DNA from: Nannobrachium achirus
Taxonomy: Eukaryota > Chordata > Actinopteri > Myctophiformes > Myctophidae
Reading direction: 5' to 3'
DNA: 64,000 nt
Assembly: GCA_963921795.1 (NCBI GenBank)
Contig: OY997639.1
Span: 63,081,394-63,145,393 of the forward strand
This document shows positions 11,814 through 51,400 of this stretch, in pieces (the first letter of the stretch is position 1; each line of letters begins with the position of its first letter). A program made the translations under genes and the position numbers. The notes under the pieces were generated by a model. It searched no databases and was not told the origin of the DNA. It saw only the letters and a list, made by a program, of their open reading frames with translations.

Positions 11814-12174
11814 CAGTGGTGCTCAAACCTTTTAATGTCAAGGACCCCTAGAATTATATTTGACCGGACGCCCCATCTCAAAATAGTGTTCCAGGGACGC
11901 TGAGAAAGAAAGATTTGAGTTACAAACGTTCGATTTAAAAAAAAAAGATATTCAAAGATTTGCAAAAAGTTGGGTTATTTTTTCAAAATAGCAGCGGCTG
12001 TGAGCTTGTATAACTACTATTTTTATAGTTAAAGCATAAAATATTGGTTAAAGTGGTTAAAATCTAGAGTGACACAGATGGGATCCAGGTTCCATGGGAG
12101 AATCAAATGGGGGCCAGTGGCATAATGCATTATCAATTTGGGGGTCCTTGAAGTGAAAAGGTTTGAGAATCACT
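11814..12174. mobile_element. hAT-like MITE between styk1 and phc1
   Basis: Termini CAGTGGTGCTCAAACCTTTT and its complement (AAAAGGTTTGAGAATCACTG). No convincing octamer duplication. It contains a half copy of the recurrent hairpin at about 11985-12022 (only the GTGAGCTTGTA arm) and the flank ATAGTTAAAGCATAAAAT. It fills most of the 650-bp gap between the two convergent poly(A) signals. Confidence 0.7.
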
Positions 12175-12231
12175 GCTTTTATACACAAGTGAATAAAACC
12201 AAAGAAGCACTCGGGCAATAATAAGGTATGG

Positions 12232-12237
12232 TTTATT
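12232..12237 (-). terminator. Probable phc1 poly(A) signal
   Basis: AATAAA on the minus strand, about 1.25 kb downstream of the phc1 stop codon. The interval 12238-13485 has no coding exon and is read as 3' UTR. Confidence 0.5.
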
Positions 12238-13485
12238 GATACTGCATAAAAGGTAGACAGAGCATTCCCCATTGATCCCCTGAGAGAGCAAACCCAGGAA
12301 TACCCATCTTCAGGTAGTTAAGTCGAATAAAGCTACTGAAACACTACGTTGTCCTATCCGTGAAAAACTGCCCTCTGAAAAATAACTTTGATAGTAGTAC
12401 AACAGGAAAAGAACGATACAAAAGGAAATATATAACCGTCGAAATACAAGAATAAAGAGAAAACCAGGCTTTTTGAGTGTCCTTTCATCTATATGATTGG
12501 AGCCTAGGTTTGTTTGAACGTCTCCTAAAAAGCTAAAACGTTGTTACGTAAATACAAAACTGAAATGGAATGGAATCCAAATCATAACACAAGAGTTAAA
12601 GCACCGTTTGAGATACAGTAAAAAGGCAACATTTCTTTCTTTTTTTAAAACCCTATAGAAGAACTGTCCTAGCTAGCAGAACTAACGCCGATTAGCGCAG
12701 GTCTTGCACCAACAGTACATTCACCCTTCTATTTACCAAATTTAAAAAGTGATTTTACAGAAAACCGTTCTTTGTATTTAGATTTTTTTAAATTATTCTT
12801 CCGTTCGTAGAGGAGCAAATGTGAACCGCTGAGCTGGTGATGGAGTCCAAGTGCATTGAGAAGACAAATACTTTACCGTCATAATTGATCTCCCTACCAC
12901 TTCATGGATAATAATCGGTACCAAGAATTCAAATTCTGTACTTCTGCCTCAACCGAGAAGCTCTCGGCAATACTCCCGGGGTCAAAAGTGACATTGGAAG
13001 AGTTAGGGTAAGGAACAGCCCTCCAAGTCCCTGTTACACTGCTGAGTACAGGGACGAGTGTATACATAGATAATGTGTCTACTGACAATGACAGACAAGA
13101 CAAATCATTCACTAATTCCCTCTACAGACATGGATACTTCATTAGACAGACTATTAGACCGAAGACTCACTCACACTTTAACCAACAGTCCACACTTTTG
13201 CACATTCAACATCCAGAAAGAAGAGACAAAAGAATAAAAAAAAAAAAGAATCCACCATTTCTCCTCCTCCTCTGTCTGGACATACATTCATCTTTATATC
13301 CTGTATTACGGATGATTGATAGGGCACTACTGTAACACGACCTCCACCCTCCCAATGGTTCTCAATCCTCTGTTGTTCTGTATCGAGGGGAGGGGCAGGT
13401 CTGATTCCAAAGTTCCAGTTTGAAGTCACAAAAGAAGAAGAAGAGCCCTCCCGTTGTCTTTCCTCTGCGGGGTTGATGGCCAACC

Positions 13486-39589
<26,104 letters not shown>

Positions 39590-39840
39590 ACTTTCTGTTA
39601 ATACAATACAAGGGGTCATTCAATAACAACTCAATAACACTGGGATGAATATGAGGGGGAAGACAGGCAGTCCTGATGCCTGCAGTAGTTAACAAATGAT
39701 CTGTTGCAACCAATTCAAACCGCAACCAATTTAGACCTGAGGCCAAATTCTAACAAGAATCAGACAAATCTGATGGCTCACTGGCCTCTCTGCCTTTTCT
39801 CTCTCACCAAGGAAACACCAGTTATATAAACCCCCCCTAA

Positions 39841-40689
39841 TAGTCTAGTAGCCAAAATGTGAACCCGGACATTTTGAGTACCCCAAAGTTTTATGTTAGA
39901 AATGTTGAGTATGGGTCCCCAGCATGTAGAAACTGCCGGATGCTAACTTGTATATGTTGAGCAATTTGCATAATAAGCTTTAATTAGCATAATCACCTAT
40001 ATGGATATGTCAAAAAATGATAGGACGATTTGAACAATATTGGAGTGGTTTTGGGGGTTATTGAAGATGCTGAATGCAATTCTGACATTTTCTAAATTCA
40101 AAATGGCCGCTTTTAAACCGTAAATGGTCATATACCAACTTAAATTGGGATGATTTTGATACTTTTTTGTTGATTTTGATTATGAATTAAATTATAAATG
40201 TGGTTATTTATATGCTTATACATTATCTGCATTTCAAAAGCCAAATATAGACAATCCACACAAAATGATTAGAACAATGACTGCCACAATAGCCTAGCAA
40301 AAATAGTCACTTCATCATTTGGAAAATCAACAAAAAATTATCAAAATCATCCCAATTTAAGTTGGTATATGGCCATTTCCGGTTTAAAACAGCAATTTTG
40401 AATTTAGAAAGTGTCAGAAATGGATTCAGCATCCTCAATAACCCCCAAAACCACTCCAATATTGTTCAAATGAGCCAATCAGTTTTTGACATATTATCCA
40501 TTATTATAGGTGATTATGCTAATTAAAGCTAATAATGCTAATTATGAAAATTGCTCAACATATACAAGTTAGCATCCGGCAGTTTCTACATGCTGGGGAC
40601 CCATACTCAACATTTCTAACATAAAACTTTAGGGTACTCAAAATGTCCGGGTTCACAATGGGGCTCTATGGGCTGGCTACTAGACTATA
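39841..40689. mobile_element. Large foldback element, ~850 bp with ~370-bp arms
   Basis: TAGTCTAGTAGCCAAAATGT at the left mirrors CTACTAGACTA at the right; CCGGACATTTTGAGTACCC and GGTACTCAAAATGTCCGGG, and CAGCATGTAGAAACTGCCGG and its complement, pair along the arms. No ORF. In phc1 intron 1; followed by a (TCTG)n stretch at 40697-40721. Confidence 0.9.
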
Positions 40690-42088
40690 AGTGCGTGTCT
40701 GTCTGTCTGTCTGTCTGTCTGTATGTAGCTTATCGCGGATACCACAGACAAATTAGGTACAAATGATACCATGAGTCATTGTTGCAAACCGTTTGCTTAA
40801 TGGGTTTGACATTTGGAAAGAAATGCCAATATATTATGAATGCAACATCCAATCCAATTGGAAATGAATGTTGAGGGGCCTAGAGTCGTGCATCCAGACT
40901 AGAGTGCATCTCCAAAGGCACCACACAAATGCATAACGTTGCACAAATGTCATACAGTAGCACCCTGACAAGACACAACACAACAGCCCCTGCCAGGCAA
41001 CCAAGCCTGGTGTAGACATGGGCTCAATTGAGCACACTTTTCTAGTCCTTCAGTTTATAATGCATGCATAAACATGACATTCATAATGCTAGATTAAATA
41101 ATTGACTAAAACTCAGACTGTGTGCTCCTCAGATTAAGCAAAGAAGAATCAACACAAATATTGAGCACAATAAATAACTAAATTGACTCACTTTCATTGA
41201 GCCATGATAAGTGACATAATAGACCACAACAGGATTCAAACGTTACAGCTCTGCATCCGCAATCCCTGACACTGTCAGACAGTGTCTCAGCTTGACTCTA
41301 TGATGGCAATTTCATTCAGACTGACTGTCAACATGATCGATGAAAGTGAGGGAAAGGGCAGAATGGGGGAGGGACAAAAACACAGGCGAGTAAAAAAATA
41401 ATGATGGAGCTATGGCTAACAACCACGCTATTATAAAAGAAAAACAGCTAAAGACTAAACAAATGCGTTCAAAATACACATTGACAATGTGTTACCGTTG
41501 CTAAACAATAAGCGCTGTATGGAATTGTTATGTGCATGTTGAGATCATTTTGTGACAACAGCAGGAGTGCAACAGTGTGATGCTCTATTTAGCAGCAAAT
41601 GTTACACCGAAATCGGTGTCCCATCGAATATGATGACTCCATTTTTTCCCTTTCTCCCTCTTCAGTGAAAAGTACATTTTCTAAGGGGGAACGGCATACG
41701 ATCTGCACCTTCGCCGTTTTACATTGACTTTTGATTTCCCAACCGAATCTGAATAAAACAATATTACGACTAGCCTTGATACAAGAGACTGTCATTGATC
41801 CAGGGCCATAATGATTCCACGTACCAGACTACAGTCATCCCCACCATCCATCAATGCAAAACAAATCTTTTTCACTAGTGATCTCCGGAGTCACCAAATT
41901 CTATAGGTCACACATTTCGGTGTTCTGTGTTATAACTTAATGTTAGCCAGCTCGCTAACTGCGACTAGCACAGCTAGCGAGCTACAGTGGACTAAAACAG
42001 CACTAGTTCATTCATGTCAGCAATGCCTGCAAAACACCTTGGCTAGGAGTTATCGTTTGTTGCTCGCCCGGCATCCTGGGATGTTTAC

Positions 42089-42200
42089 CTCACCTCCTTT
42101 GAATAATTCAGTGTAAACAACAAGTTACTGCGTTTCTCAATCTCAGTCCCAAATGTTAACAACGACCAGCAGCGTCTCTTTGGCTCCAAATAAACTCCTC
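42089..42200 (-). promoter_or_regulatory. Probable phc1 5' noncoding exon and promoter region
   Basis: A minus-strand donor (CAAAGGAG then GTGAGG, or GTGAG then GTAAAC) lies at about 42089-42094. The first coding exon (39594) begins with an acceptor and a short 5' UTR before its Met, so an upstream exon is required and this is the best candidate. Exact start not determined. Confidence 0.4.
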
Positions 42201-42519
42201 CCCCCGCCTTTACTATTCCTTTTCCGGTCAAGGCAGCAGAATCTAAACATGTTTATTATTTTGTTAATTTATTTCTCTTCTTTCTTGCTCTCTTTCTACA
42301 ATGGGATGGGAAATGTTAAAGAACACTCTGATCCTGATGTAACGCTTCCTCTGTCTGATCATAATTGAGTAAAGTCTATCAATTACATTAGACTATTATT
42401 ACTGGCCAATAACTGTGATGTTAACTCTTCCTATGAATTAGTCTTGTACTTCTAATGCCTGAATCTGTAACTTAAAATGATATGTGCTGTCTCTAGATCA
42501 ATGAAGGTATCTATTGATC

Positions 42520-42966
42520 CAGTGTTTCTCAATCTTTTTTGGCTTGAGTACCCCCTTTCCCTGATTTCTGAATCCAAGTACCCCCTTTACCCGACAACAT
42601 TTTGCTCATAAAACTCCATGGTGCACCAAACCATAGATAATGGTAGGCCTATATGAGCACTGAACAGATTTATTCTCAACACTGTGGCCAAAACATTTCA
42701 GTCCAGTTTTCATGTCAATAACTATAAAACTTTCAAGCACATCCCAGGTCCCTGGTACTATTTAATTTGGGGTGGCAACTATCAGGCTCACACCAATGTC
42801 TCCATGTATCATCATTAAACATAACATATTTTCCCCCTCCTAATTTAATGTTTTTTAATTCTTTAACTGTGAATAATAATATGTTTGGGGGGCATTTACC
42901 TGAGTACCCCCTGCAGTACCTCTGCGTACCCCTAGGGGTACACGTACCCCCATTTGAGAAACACTG
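42520..42966. mobile_element. hAT-like MITE between phc1 and m6pr
   Basis: Termini CAGTGTTTCTCAATC and TTTGAGAAACACTG with GTACCCCC-rich subterminal regions. Octamer duplication not clear. Confidence 0.8.
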
Positions 42967-43217
42967 TTAATTGATCTATGGCTCCTTCAGAAATTGTAAT
43001 TGCATGTATGTATGTATATGGCAATATATTAAAAGGAAATGGACTGTAGGCTACGGTGTACATATTTAAGTGTAATTATTAATAAAACAATGACAATAAT
43101 GTAATGTAATGTCCTGTAATGCCATACGAGTAGAATAAATATTGTAAAAGGGGGACCATGTCACGTATACCCTTCTCAGTAAATAAGATGTGTAATAAAT
43201 AAAGTCAATCATTTCAT

Positions 43218-43223
43218 TTTATT
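43218..43223 (-). terminator. Probable m6pr poly(A) signal
   Basis: AATAAA on the minus strand about 2.2 kb after the m6pr stop. The interval 43224-45425 has no exon and is read as a long 3' UTR. Confidence 0.45.
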
Positions 43224-44252
43224 TTTTTAATGCAAAAGCCAGAAAACAAATTCTTCAAATTCTTTTCTTGCAACAACAAATAGCAAAAACAAAGGAACAC
43301 AAAATCCATCTCACACTGACAGGCTGTCAAGTCAAACACAACTATTTGGAGCTGCTTCCTTGCTTCATTTTACATTGTAAAAACCACCAGGCAGATCTGG
43401 GTGTAACAAGTGCAGTTTGTCATATTATTTGAACTGACCATAGAAATGCCAACATTTAAATTATACAACAAATAAGGAGCTAGTAAACAAACCAAACAAT
43501 AATTTTGTAATATAATCTTCTGTCCTTACTGATTTTACTGTTCAAAAAGCTTACTTTTTCCAAAGAAATCACAGCATTAATAATAACCCATAACTTATTA
43601 ACATTGACGTCAGTATCAAAGCATATTCTTGCCATCTGGTTTAGGGCCGCACAATTTATCATCTTTATAATTATTACTATAGTTTCCTCAATGCATTTTG
43701 GCATTTAAGAATCATTTAGATGCCCACTGCAGTGACTGACCAGTCACAATGTTTATATAATGCACAAAGAGTGCACTAAAAACTTTATGCTCAATAACAT
43801 TGATATGCACTTGTGAACATTGAGATAATCAGCATTATCATTAATTATTGATCACCATATTCACACAGTAGCCAGGAGTTTCCCCCAAATATGACCTAAG
43901 AGCAAAATGGCCACCTTTACTGTGAATATGGCCAATTGTGCAGCCCAACCAAGGCAAGGATCGATTTAAGAGGCATATGGAAAGCAATTTACTTCCCACA
44001 CATCTCTACAATCCTCAACAACTAGCAGATAAGATGTTACCTACTTTTGGTCAGAGCTCAATCTGAATCCTACCCTACACTAACTCTAAGCAATAAGTGT
44101 GTGTGCGTGCGCCTAGCAGTGCATCCGTTTATGTGTCAGTAATTTCAGTGGTAAGGACAGATATACAGATCAGGGTTTTACCCATGTATTTTATTATTTA
44201 GCCAGATAAAAAAAAAAGGAAAAAAACGAACAAAAACAAAACGCAAATCAAC

Positions 44253-44305
44253 AGGCTCAACGCATTGCACTGCGATGCATTGTGAGCTTATAGATCTGCT
44301 ATTTC
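44253..44305. repeat. Recurrent hairpin, copy p
   Basis: GGCTCAACGCATTGCACTGC then GATGCATTGTGAGCTTATAG and ATCTGCTATTTCC; the outer half of the left arm is lost. Within the predicted m6pr 3' UTR, so it would be transcribed. Confidence 0.65.
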
Positions 44306-45425
44306 CGTGGCACGACACCCACGTGCAACTAAGTATAAGTCTTTACTGAATAGTGCGTGAGCGGTTATGAATGTCTGATTTGGTAATGTGTGTGTACTAA
44401 AATACAAGTACATACAATATATGCTCACGCACCATTCATTGAGATCACCTGAACAGATGCACAGACTCATGTATGAATGTGTCCCTGTGCATTATCATTT
44501 ATAAGCATACATCACATGAGTGACATAAAGGGTGGAAAACTACTATCTATTTCAACTTCTTAAGACATATCCTGCAAGGCAGTGGACATGTTTGAACCCT
44601 GACCCTTCTTGAAAATGGTGTATGTATGTAAGTTTCTGGAAACAGAAATTAACCAACTATGGTTAAAATAATTATGTCAAGGTATGCCATTATTGTAGTA
44701 TGGCTGAAATTACATTCACAATCACAATAAAAGGTCAACCTTTAAAATGACCTCATATCAATGCACTAGTCTCTGCATTAAGCCAAGTATTGAATGTAGA
44801 CGGTATTGCATCAGTACTGAGTGAAGCACAATGACTTCTGCACAAAAGGAAACTCAATCGCATTTCATGACAATGAAATGAGTATTATTGTTCACTTACT
44901 TTTCTACAGGTCAATACATTGAAATAGGGCCACTGTAAAGGTGAGTCTGCAATTGTTTAGTTATTGCACACTTTTTTAACATTAAGTCAAAGTGTAATAA
45001 CATTCGTATTACACGATATGATTCAACGGAAGTACTGGTGTACAAAATGTCTGTCTTGAGTACAGTAGCATGTCTCCATTTTGTGCCAGAAAAGTCACTT
45101 TTGTGAGGTCACTTTGTAATTTGGGATGAATCCATCGACATGGAATTATATCACTGAATTACAGTAAGTGCTGGACGGGAGGGAGGTGGGATCAGAGAAT
45201 TCATCAACGTGTCCTGGGCAGTAACAATTCAGAGAGGAAGTTGCCTTTAGGCACCGGTCTACTAGGCTATGCATGTGTCGACAGGTCCAGACCTAAACCA
45301 GTAGGGAAGAACTGACTGTAGGCCGGTGTCTAGCGGCAACTTCATCTAATCTGGGACTTAGGCTGAAAACAGCATCTCACACAGTGCAAAACTCTCTCTC
45401 CCACTTGTGGAGGGGCCCACCCAGT

Positions 45426-48400
45426 TCACATGGGTAGTAGGTGGTCGTCTCTCTCCTCTGGCCCCTCGTCCAGGGGCTCTGTAGGTGCACTCCTGTAGGC
45501 CGGTGCTTCCTCTCGACTCCGCGACCGGCACACAAAGTCACACCCATCCTGTGTGATAACCAGGGAGGACAATTTACTTACTTACAAATGAAAAGTCGAA
45601 TCCATTTGTCTGTTACACTAAAATACTGTGTGTTGTAATACGCCACGAAGTCTTAAATTCATTGTGATTCTTTTAGTTTTTGTCGTATTCCTAAGCCAAT
45701 AATTTGATGACCGGCAATGACCAGCGGACCACATATCCGTATGTAAATGCAAAGTATTCCCGCAAACTGAATGCATCCAAAGAGACTCCTACTGGATAGA
45801 CTTGGATACAAGTACATTATTGGCTAAGGAATGCGAAAAGAAAACCCCCAAAAATCTCCATGAAATCAAGGTTTCAAGTAGTTCAAGAGTGAACTACTTC
45901 TTTAAGACCAATATTAATATAATATGCCTTATTTTATATATCAAATTGTTTTCTTCTGCAAATGCTGGACAAGTCAACATAAAAGACATAAAATGGGGCA
46001 TTAGTTAAATGCCAGTTAGATTATGATTATTATTATCTTCTGGTATAGCTGATTTCCGCAACACATTCTTCTTCTTCTTCTTCTTCAAAAAAAGAAACTC
46101 AGTCCCTATCGGCTACCTATTTCAATCCCATCAAAGATTTTTAAAACCATTCAATAAGAGGTAGCTCAATTTATATTATTCCTTTCAGATTTTTCCAAGT
46201 TCCAAAAACACCTTTTTATGTTCTGCTGTGTTACTTCTGCTGCAGAACAAACTTCCAGTATCTCTCAAACAGTTGAAAGTGTTTTAATGTATTTATTTAT
46301 ACATTCATGTATTCATTTGTTACTGTAGTCCTGTATTTGCCAGTCCTATTCCTGCCTGACTTGCAGACCTTCCTCAAGAGAAGCCTTTGGGTAGAGTTGG
46401 GTGGATTTCTGGTTTACCCGGTCCGGTTCAGGTTAGACCTGTTCGATTTTATGTGAACCAGCTGAACTGGTATAGTTCATTATGAGAAGTTCGGGCAAAT
46501 AAAAAATAGCCTACAAAAGCACGTGTTTGACAGCATCATATTTACATACGGATAGTGTTAAATCCATCTTGAATTGCATTAGTAAAGATAAAAAAAATAT
46601 CACAACGTGATAAAGAAATATTATGTTAAACGGAGGCGTGCACTGGGCTTGGGAATCTACATCGCGCAGCGTAGATTGTGAGATCTGGTAGCAGCTTATC
46701 ACGGATTACCTGCTTATTGTCCATTTCATCCCTGAGAATTTAACATGTATTTTTCTTCTTCTTTTTTTTTTACTATGATCAATTCAAATCTCTCTCTCGT
46801 GGCACCACTAGCCTAGCGGTTAAACCACATACCACATATAGGCTCTAATGTAGCCTGCCAGCACGTTGCCAGTTCAGTTCCCGAGCCGATGACCTTTGCT
46901 GCATGTCACTCTGTCTCTCTCCCTGTTCCCAGTCTTTCTCTACTGTGTACTATCAATAAAGGCAGACCAAAAATCTCTCACTGCAAAGTTTGTGATGTGT
47001 CCTGCGGAACCCTGATCAGGTTGCAGTCCCTTACAGCAGACTGTGAAGTAGATACTGTATGTTGGGTCTAACAATAGACACTCAAGATTTGCTCTGACAT
47101 GGTCACACACACAGAATAAACTTTGATACAGAACAGGAATAATAAATACTAGTTACTGAATTCAAGGTCAACACAACAATTAGGTCCCAGTGTGAAATCA
47201 GTTTAAAGTCTCATCTCGAGTGTCAGTGCAAAGATAGATTTACAAGTTCACAATGCGTTGCGACACATTGTGAGATTGTAGATCTGCCATTGTTGTAGAT
47301 CGGCACATGACTAAGGCTGTCATGATTATGACATTTACTTGACGATTAATTGTCATTAATTGTGATTAACAATTGAATTGTGTGGCTTTTAGGCCTTGAA
47401 ACAAAAGTTACACAGGGAAGATATGACAAGAACTTAAATATACCACACCTATACCAATAATCAAAATAAATAAAAAGTAATGTATTATTGCCAAAATACG
47501 CCATAGTCAATATTTTATACTCAAACGTTGTTATAAATATAATAATAATAGTGGAATAGTGGAATAGTTGAAATAGACAATCTACAAGCTCACAATGTGT
47601 TGCATCAAGCTTGTATTTCCATTTTTTTTTTAATGTTTCAAAATGTATGAATCTTTCTCAACATGGAAATGATTATGACGATTATGAAAAATGATTGCGA
47701 TCATCTCAAATAATTGCGATCAGGCTATTGTGCAATAATTGTGCCAGGCCTATGCATGACACGAAATACACCTAGATATAAATCAGGATAAAGCCTCACC
47801 GCTGACAGGTTGCCGACCTCCGCCCAGAAGGCGTAGTTTGGGAACTGCTCCATCCCTTTGGCTCCGACCACCAAACGCTGGTAGAGGAACCCTCCGATGA
47901 GATACACAGCAATGACACAGATGCCACTGAAAGATACAAATCATGAGGAGCTATCATTTTCATATTATGTTTTAGACATTTAGCCAATACTCCCATCCAG
48001 AAGACAGCAGCCTAGTGCAAAGGTGATTCTAGAAAAATGCAGACAAGACAAGACATGGAGTAAAACGTTTAAGGCTTAAATGGGAGTTATAGAAGAAGAG
48101 CGAGATGTAATAGACCTCTGCAGTGTTGACACCAATTCAGGGCCTTCAGAAAAAGTCTGGATTCAAGTTTATCTATCTGTAACGGAAACTGAGTGGTACT
48201 TTTCTATACAGGAATTTTCACTATTGCCAATTACTCTTTAAAAACATCTGTCTGCATATCTCCATTAACATCCAACTGATGGACTTCAAACGAAAAAGTC
48301 TTGATTCTGCGGAGAACAATCCTTGATTCCACTGCTTAAAAAAAGAAAAACAAGCCTAAAATGACCGGTTATCAAGGAAAAATAGATTTTTTTAAATAAT

Positions 48401-51400
48401 TAAGTAAAACTCCTTTATAAAATTAATTGCAATACCATCTAAAACAACGTGGAACCTAGCAATTGAGACAATACATGTTATAAAATAACTAACATTTTCT
48501 TTGTCCCTCTTGGGCAGATGTATTTTGCAGCAAGTTCAGGCAATGTAAGTGCAACAGAAACATACTATCATACAAAAGGTTTCACTCTGTCTGCCTGTCT
48601 TCAAAACTATATCCACACAAGCACATGCAGGCACGCTGCACACAAGTGTTTCTGTATAGGGACCACGTCATTCTGCTTGTTTTCTGCACCGTGCCTTGTA
48701 ATCTGCAGGCGGCCGAGAAATCATCAATACTGGGGGGTCTATTCAAATATGGTGTGTGTGGAGAGGGGCTACTTGGACATTGTTTAAAACTGCCATTACG
48801 CACATTATGAGAAGAATGGAACCGGTGCTGAGATGTGACTCCACAGCTGGACACAAAGCGGCCGAGTCCAACTCAAACAGGTAGAAACAGTCCTGTTGCC
48901 TTTCCCTGTCCTCAAGCATCACCTCCAACGGCCCCTGGGGGAAGAGATAGAGACAGAGAATGAGAGAGAACAAGAGAGAGAGTTTTGAGAGAAATAAAAG
49001 GATGGTAGAAGGAGGGGTGGTGGGGTACAAAGAGGACAAATTAATAGCGGTAGAGAGAGAGGGGATGGAGACGGAGTGGAGGATGGATGCTTTTGTTTTA
49101 AGAAAAAAGGTCCAAAAGTGTTTTTAAAACCAAGATAAACATAGTGAAAGTAAAAAATAACATCAATGGAGATGGGTATGGAGAGGTGGGGTGAAGAAGA
49201 GATGACATGCAAGTAACATACACATACAGTCATAGATTTTAAAGAGGATAGTTTAAAGAAAAAGAGGTGAGTCTGAAGCCACGCCCCTCCTCTTTGCACA
49301 CAGATCTTAGTGGGTCAAACTGCCAGCCGTCTTACCGGGTTCGCATTCCCGTTGCAAGAGATCATAATAATGGCTTTCCTCTGCTCCTTGTTGCAGTGTT
49401 CAACATATTTGTCACCGTTTTTGTAGATCAGCATCACCCAGTCACCTGCAGGGGGCAGCAGAGTGTCAGAGAGAAAGGCCAAAAGATATTTTTGAAAATG
49501 AAACTGCTGATCCACTCTGGGTTTCCTCCTGAGAAACGGATGGCATGCAGTGGCATGCTTTGAGTTCACTGCACTCTGTGAGTCATTCAGCGGATGAGAA
49601 ACCCTTTAAGTTGTTTCAAGATACAGGTTAACTGCTCAATGAACGGAACCACATGTAGATATTTAGGGCTCTATAACATGTTTTACATTTAAGGTCAGAG
49701 ATTGACAGAGAATGACTTAGTTAAAATAACATCAAATGACAATGACATAAACCAGAATTTTATTATTTGGCAAATACTTTTAACTTACTTCCGCCAATGG
49801 CCTGCGTTGAGTTATACAAGCCAACTATGGTTGCCTTCTTGCCCTTTCCCTTGTTGTCCACTTGAATAACCCCAGCTCCTGGGACACCCCCTGCATCACC
49901 ACATATCTGCAGTGTGTAGGTGTAGCTCTCTTTGGAAGCATCTTCTTTCTCTACTACGGTGAAGCTGTCAACCAGAAAACCAATATTATGTTAAAGATTT
50001 CCCCTTTTAGTGAATTGGTCAGTTATTCCTTGACCGTTGTATTAAACAACGTTTAATACAAATCTGTTTTGGGGGACTATAAAGACAAACAAATATAATT
50101 ATGCAAAAATCTGATCCCCATAATAAATGCTGTTTTGTAGCTTCAAACAAAAAAGAGACAATTTGCCCTCTTGGCCCCCAAACTATGGAATAAACTCCTG
50201 TGGAAATAAGCTTAGTCTTTTCTAGGATCTCCTTTTAGTAGACCTTGTACCAGTGAACTGTACCGTCATGAAACTGTACCTTTTCCTATGCAAACTTCTA
50301 ATAAAGTCTTCAATCAATCAATCAATCAATCAAAGCTTTGGCCGTGGCCTGAAGACTCACCTCTTCAGACTCCACCTAAGCCCATAGCACTTACTATAGC
50401 ATTCGCCTACCCTCAATGACCATACATGAAAGCTAGATACGATAGCATTCTTAGGTTTGATATAAGGTTTTTTACTAACTAGGTGCTTGGTCGGGGAAAT
50501 CCCGTTTTGCCGACGTAGCGTTAAGGCGAAGTGTACTAACATGGGCAAATGTACGAACGGGGTCTCCTACCGTACTGATGGGGCGACATGCAAATTTCCA
50601 TTCACGCTTTTCTGCCGTGCCGATAAACGACATGCAAATTTCCAATCATTTCCATGCACCCCCCGAAGTTCACACCTCGACAACTGTTTAACAAAGAAAC
50701 TAGGCCTATTTGCATATCAATAGACCTGTATAGTAGGTGTCGAGCGACGTTCGCGACCCCCCAAACATTGAATCACCACTGATCACATCACTCAAGTAAA
50801 TCCTGGCTTTTATACTTCTTCATCGTGGCGTGTTCCGTGACAAAAGTGGCTGATCTACAAGCTCACAACGCCTCGCATCCACAACGCGTTGTGAGCTTGT
50901 AGATCTGCTATTTTCCAGGCGCAGAAACTTGCAGAATGAATGAGCGAATCACTGTGTCAGACGCCCAGCGCAGCGCAGCGCACGTTATTATTTTTATTAT
51001 TTAATAATGAACGTAGCCTACAATTGAAACACTTTCACAAGCCACAGTGTGGCTTAATATTCACATTAAGGGTAACAAGCAGGCACGCTGCATGCACTGC
51101 ACATTATTAGAACAAGTTTGCTAGTGAGTGTAAATCAGTGGCTTCCTCAAAGAAAAAGAAACAAGGCGAAAAAGCGTTGGTACACTTGTATTTCGCCTAA
51201 TCGCTACGTCGCCTTAACGCTACGTCGCCTTAACGCTACGTCGCCAAAACAGGACGTGCCTGCTTGGTCTACCTAGTACCTACGTTATTTTTTCTAGATT
51301 GATATTTCTATGCAATTGATGTATTGATGCCTTGCTTATTGTAAGTCGCTCTGAATTAAGAGCGTCTGCTAAATGCCTAAACTGTAAACTACAGTGAAGG

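Noticed and set aside
11814-12174. Octamer target duplication for this MITE
   Set aside because: TTCTATAT and CTTTTATA do not match well enough.
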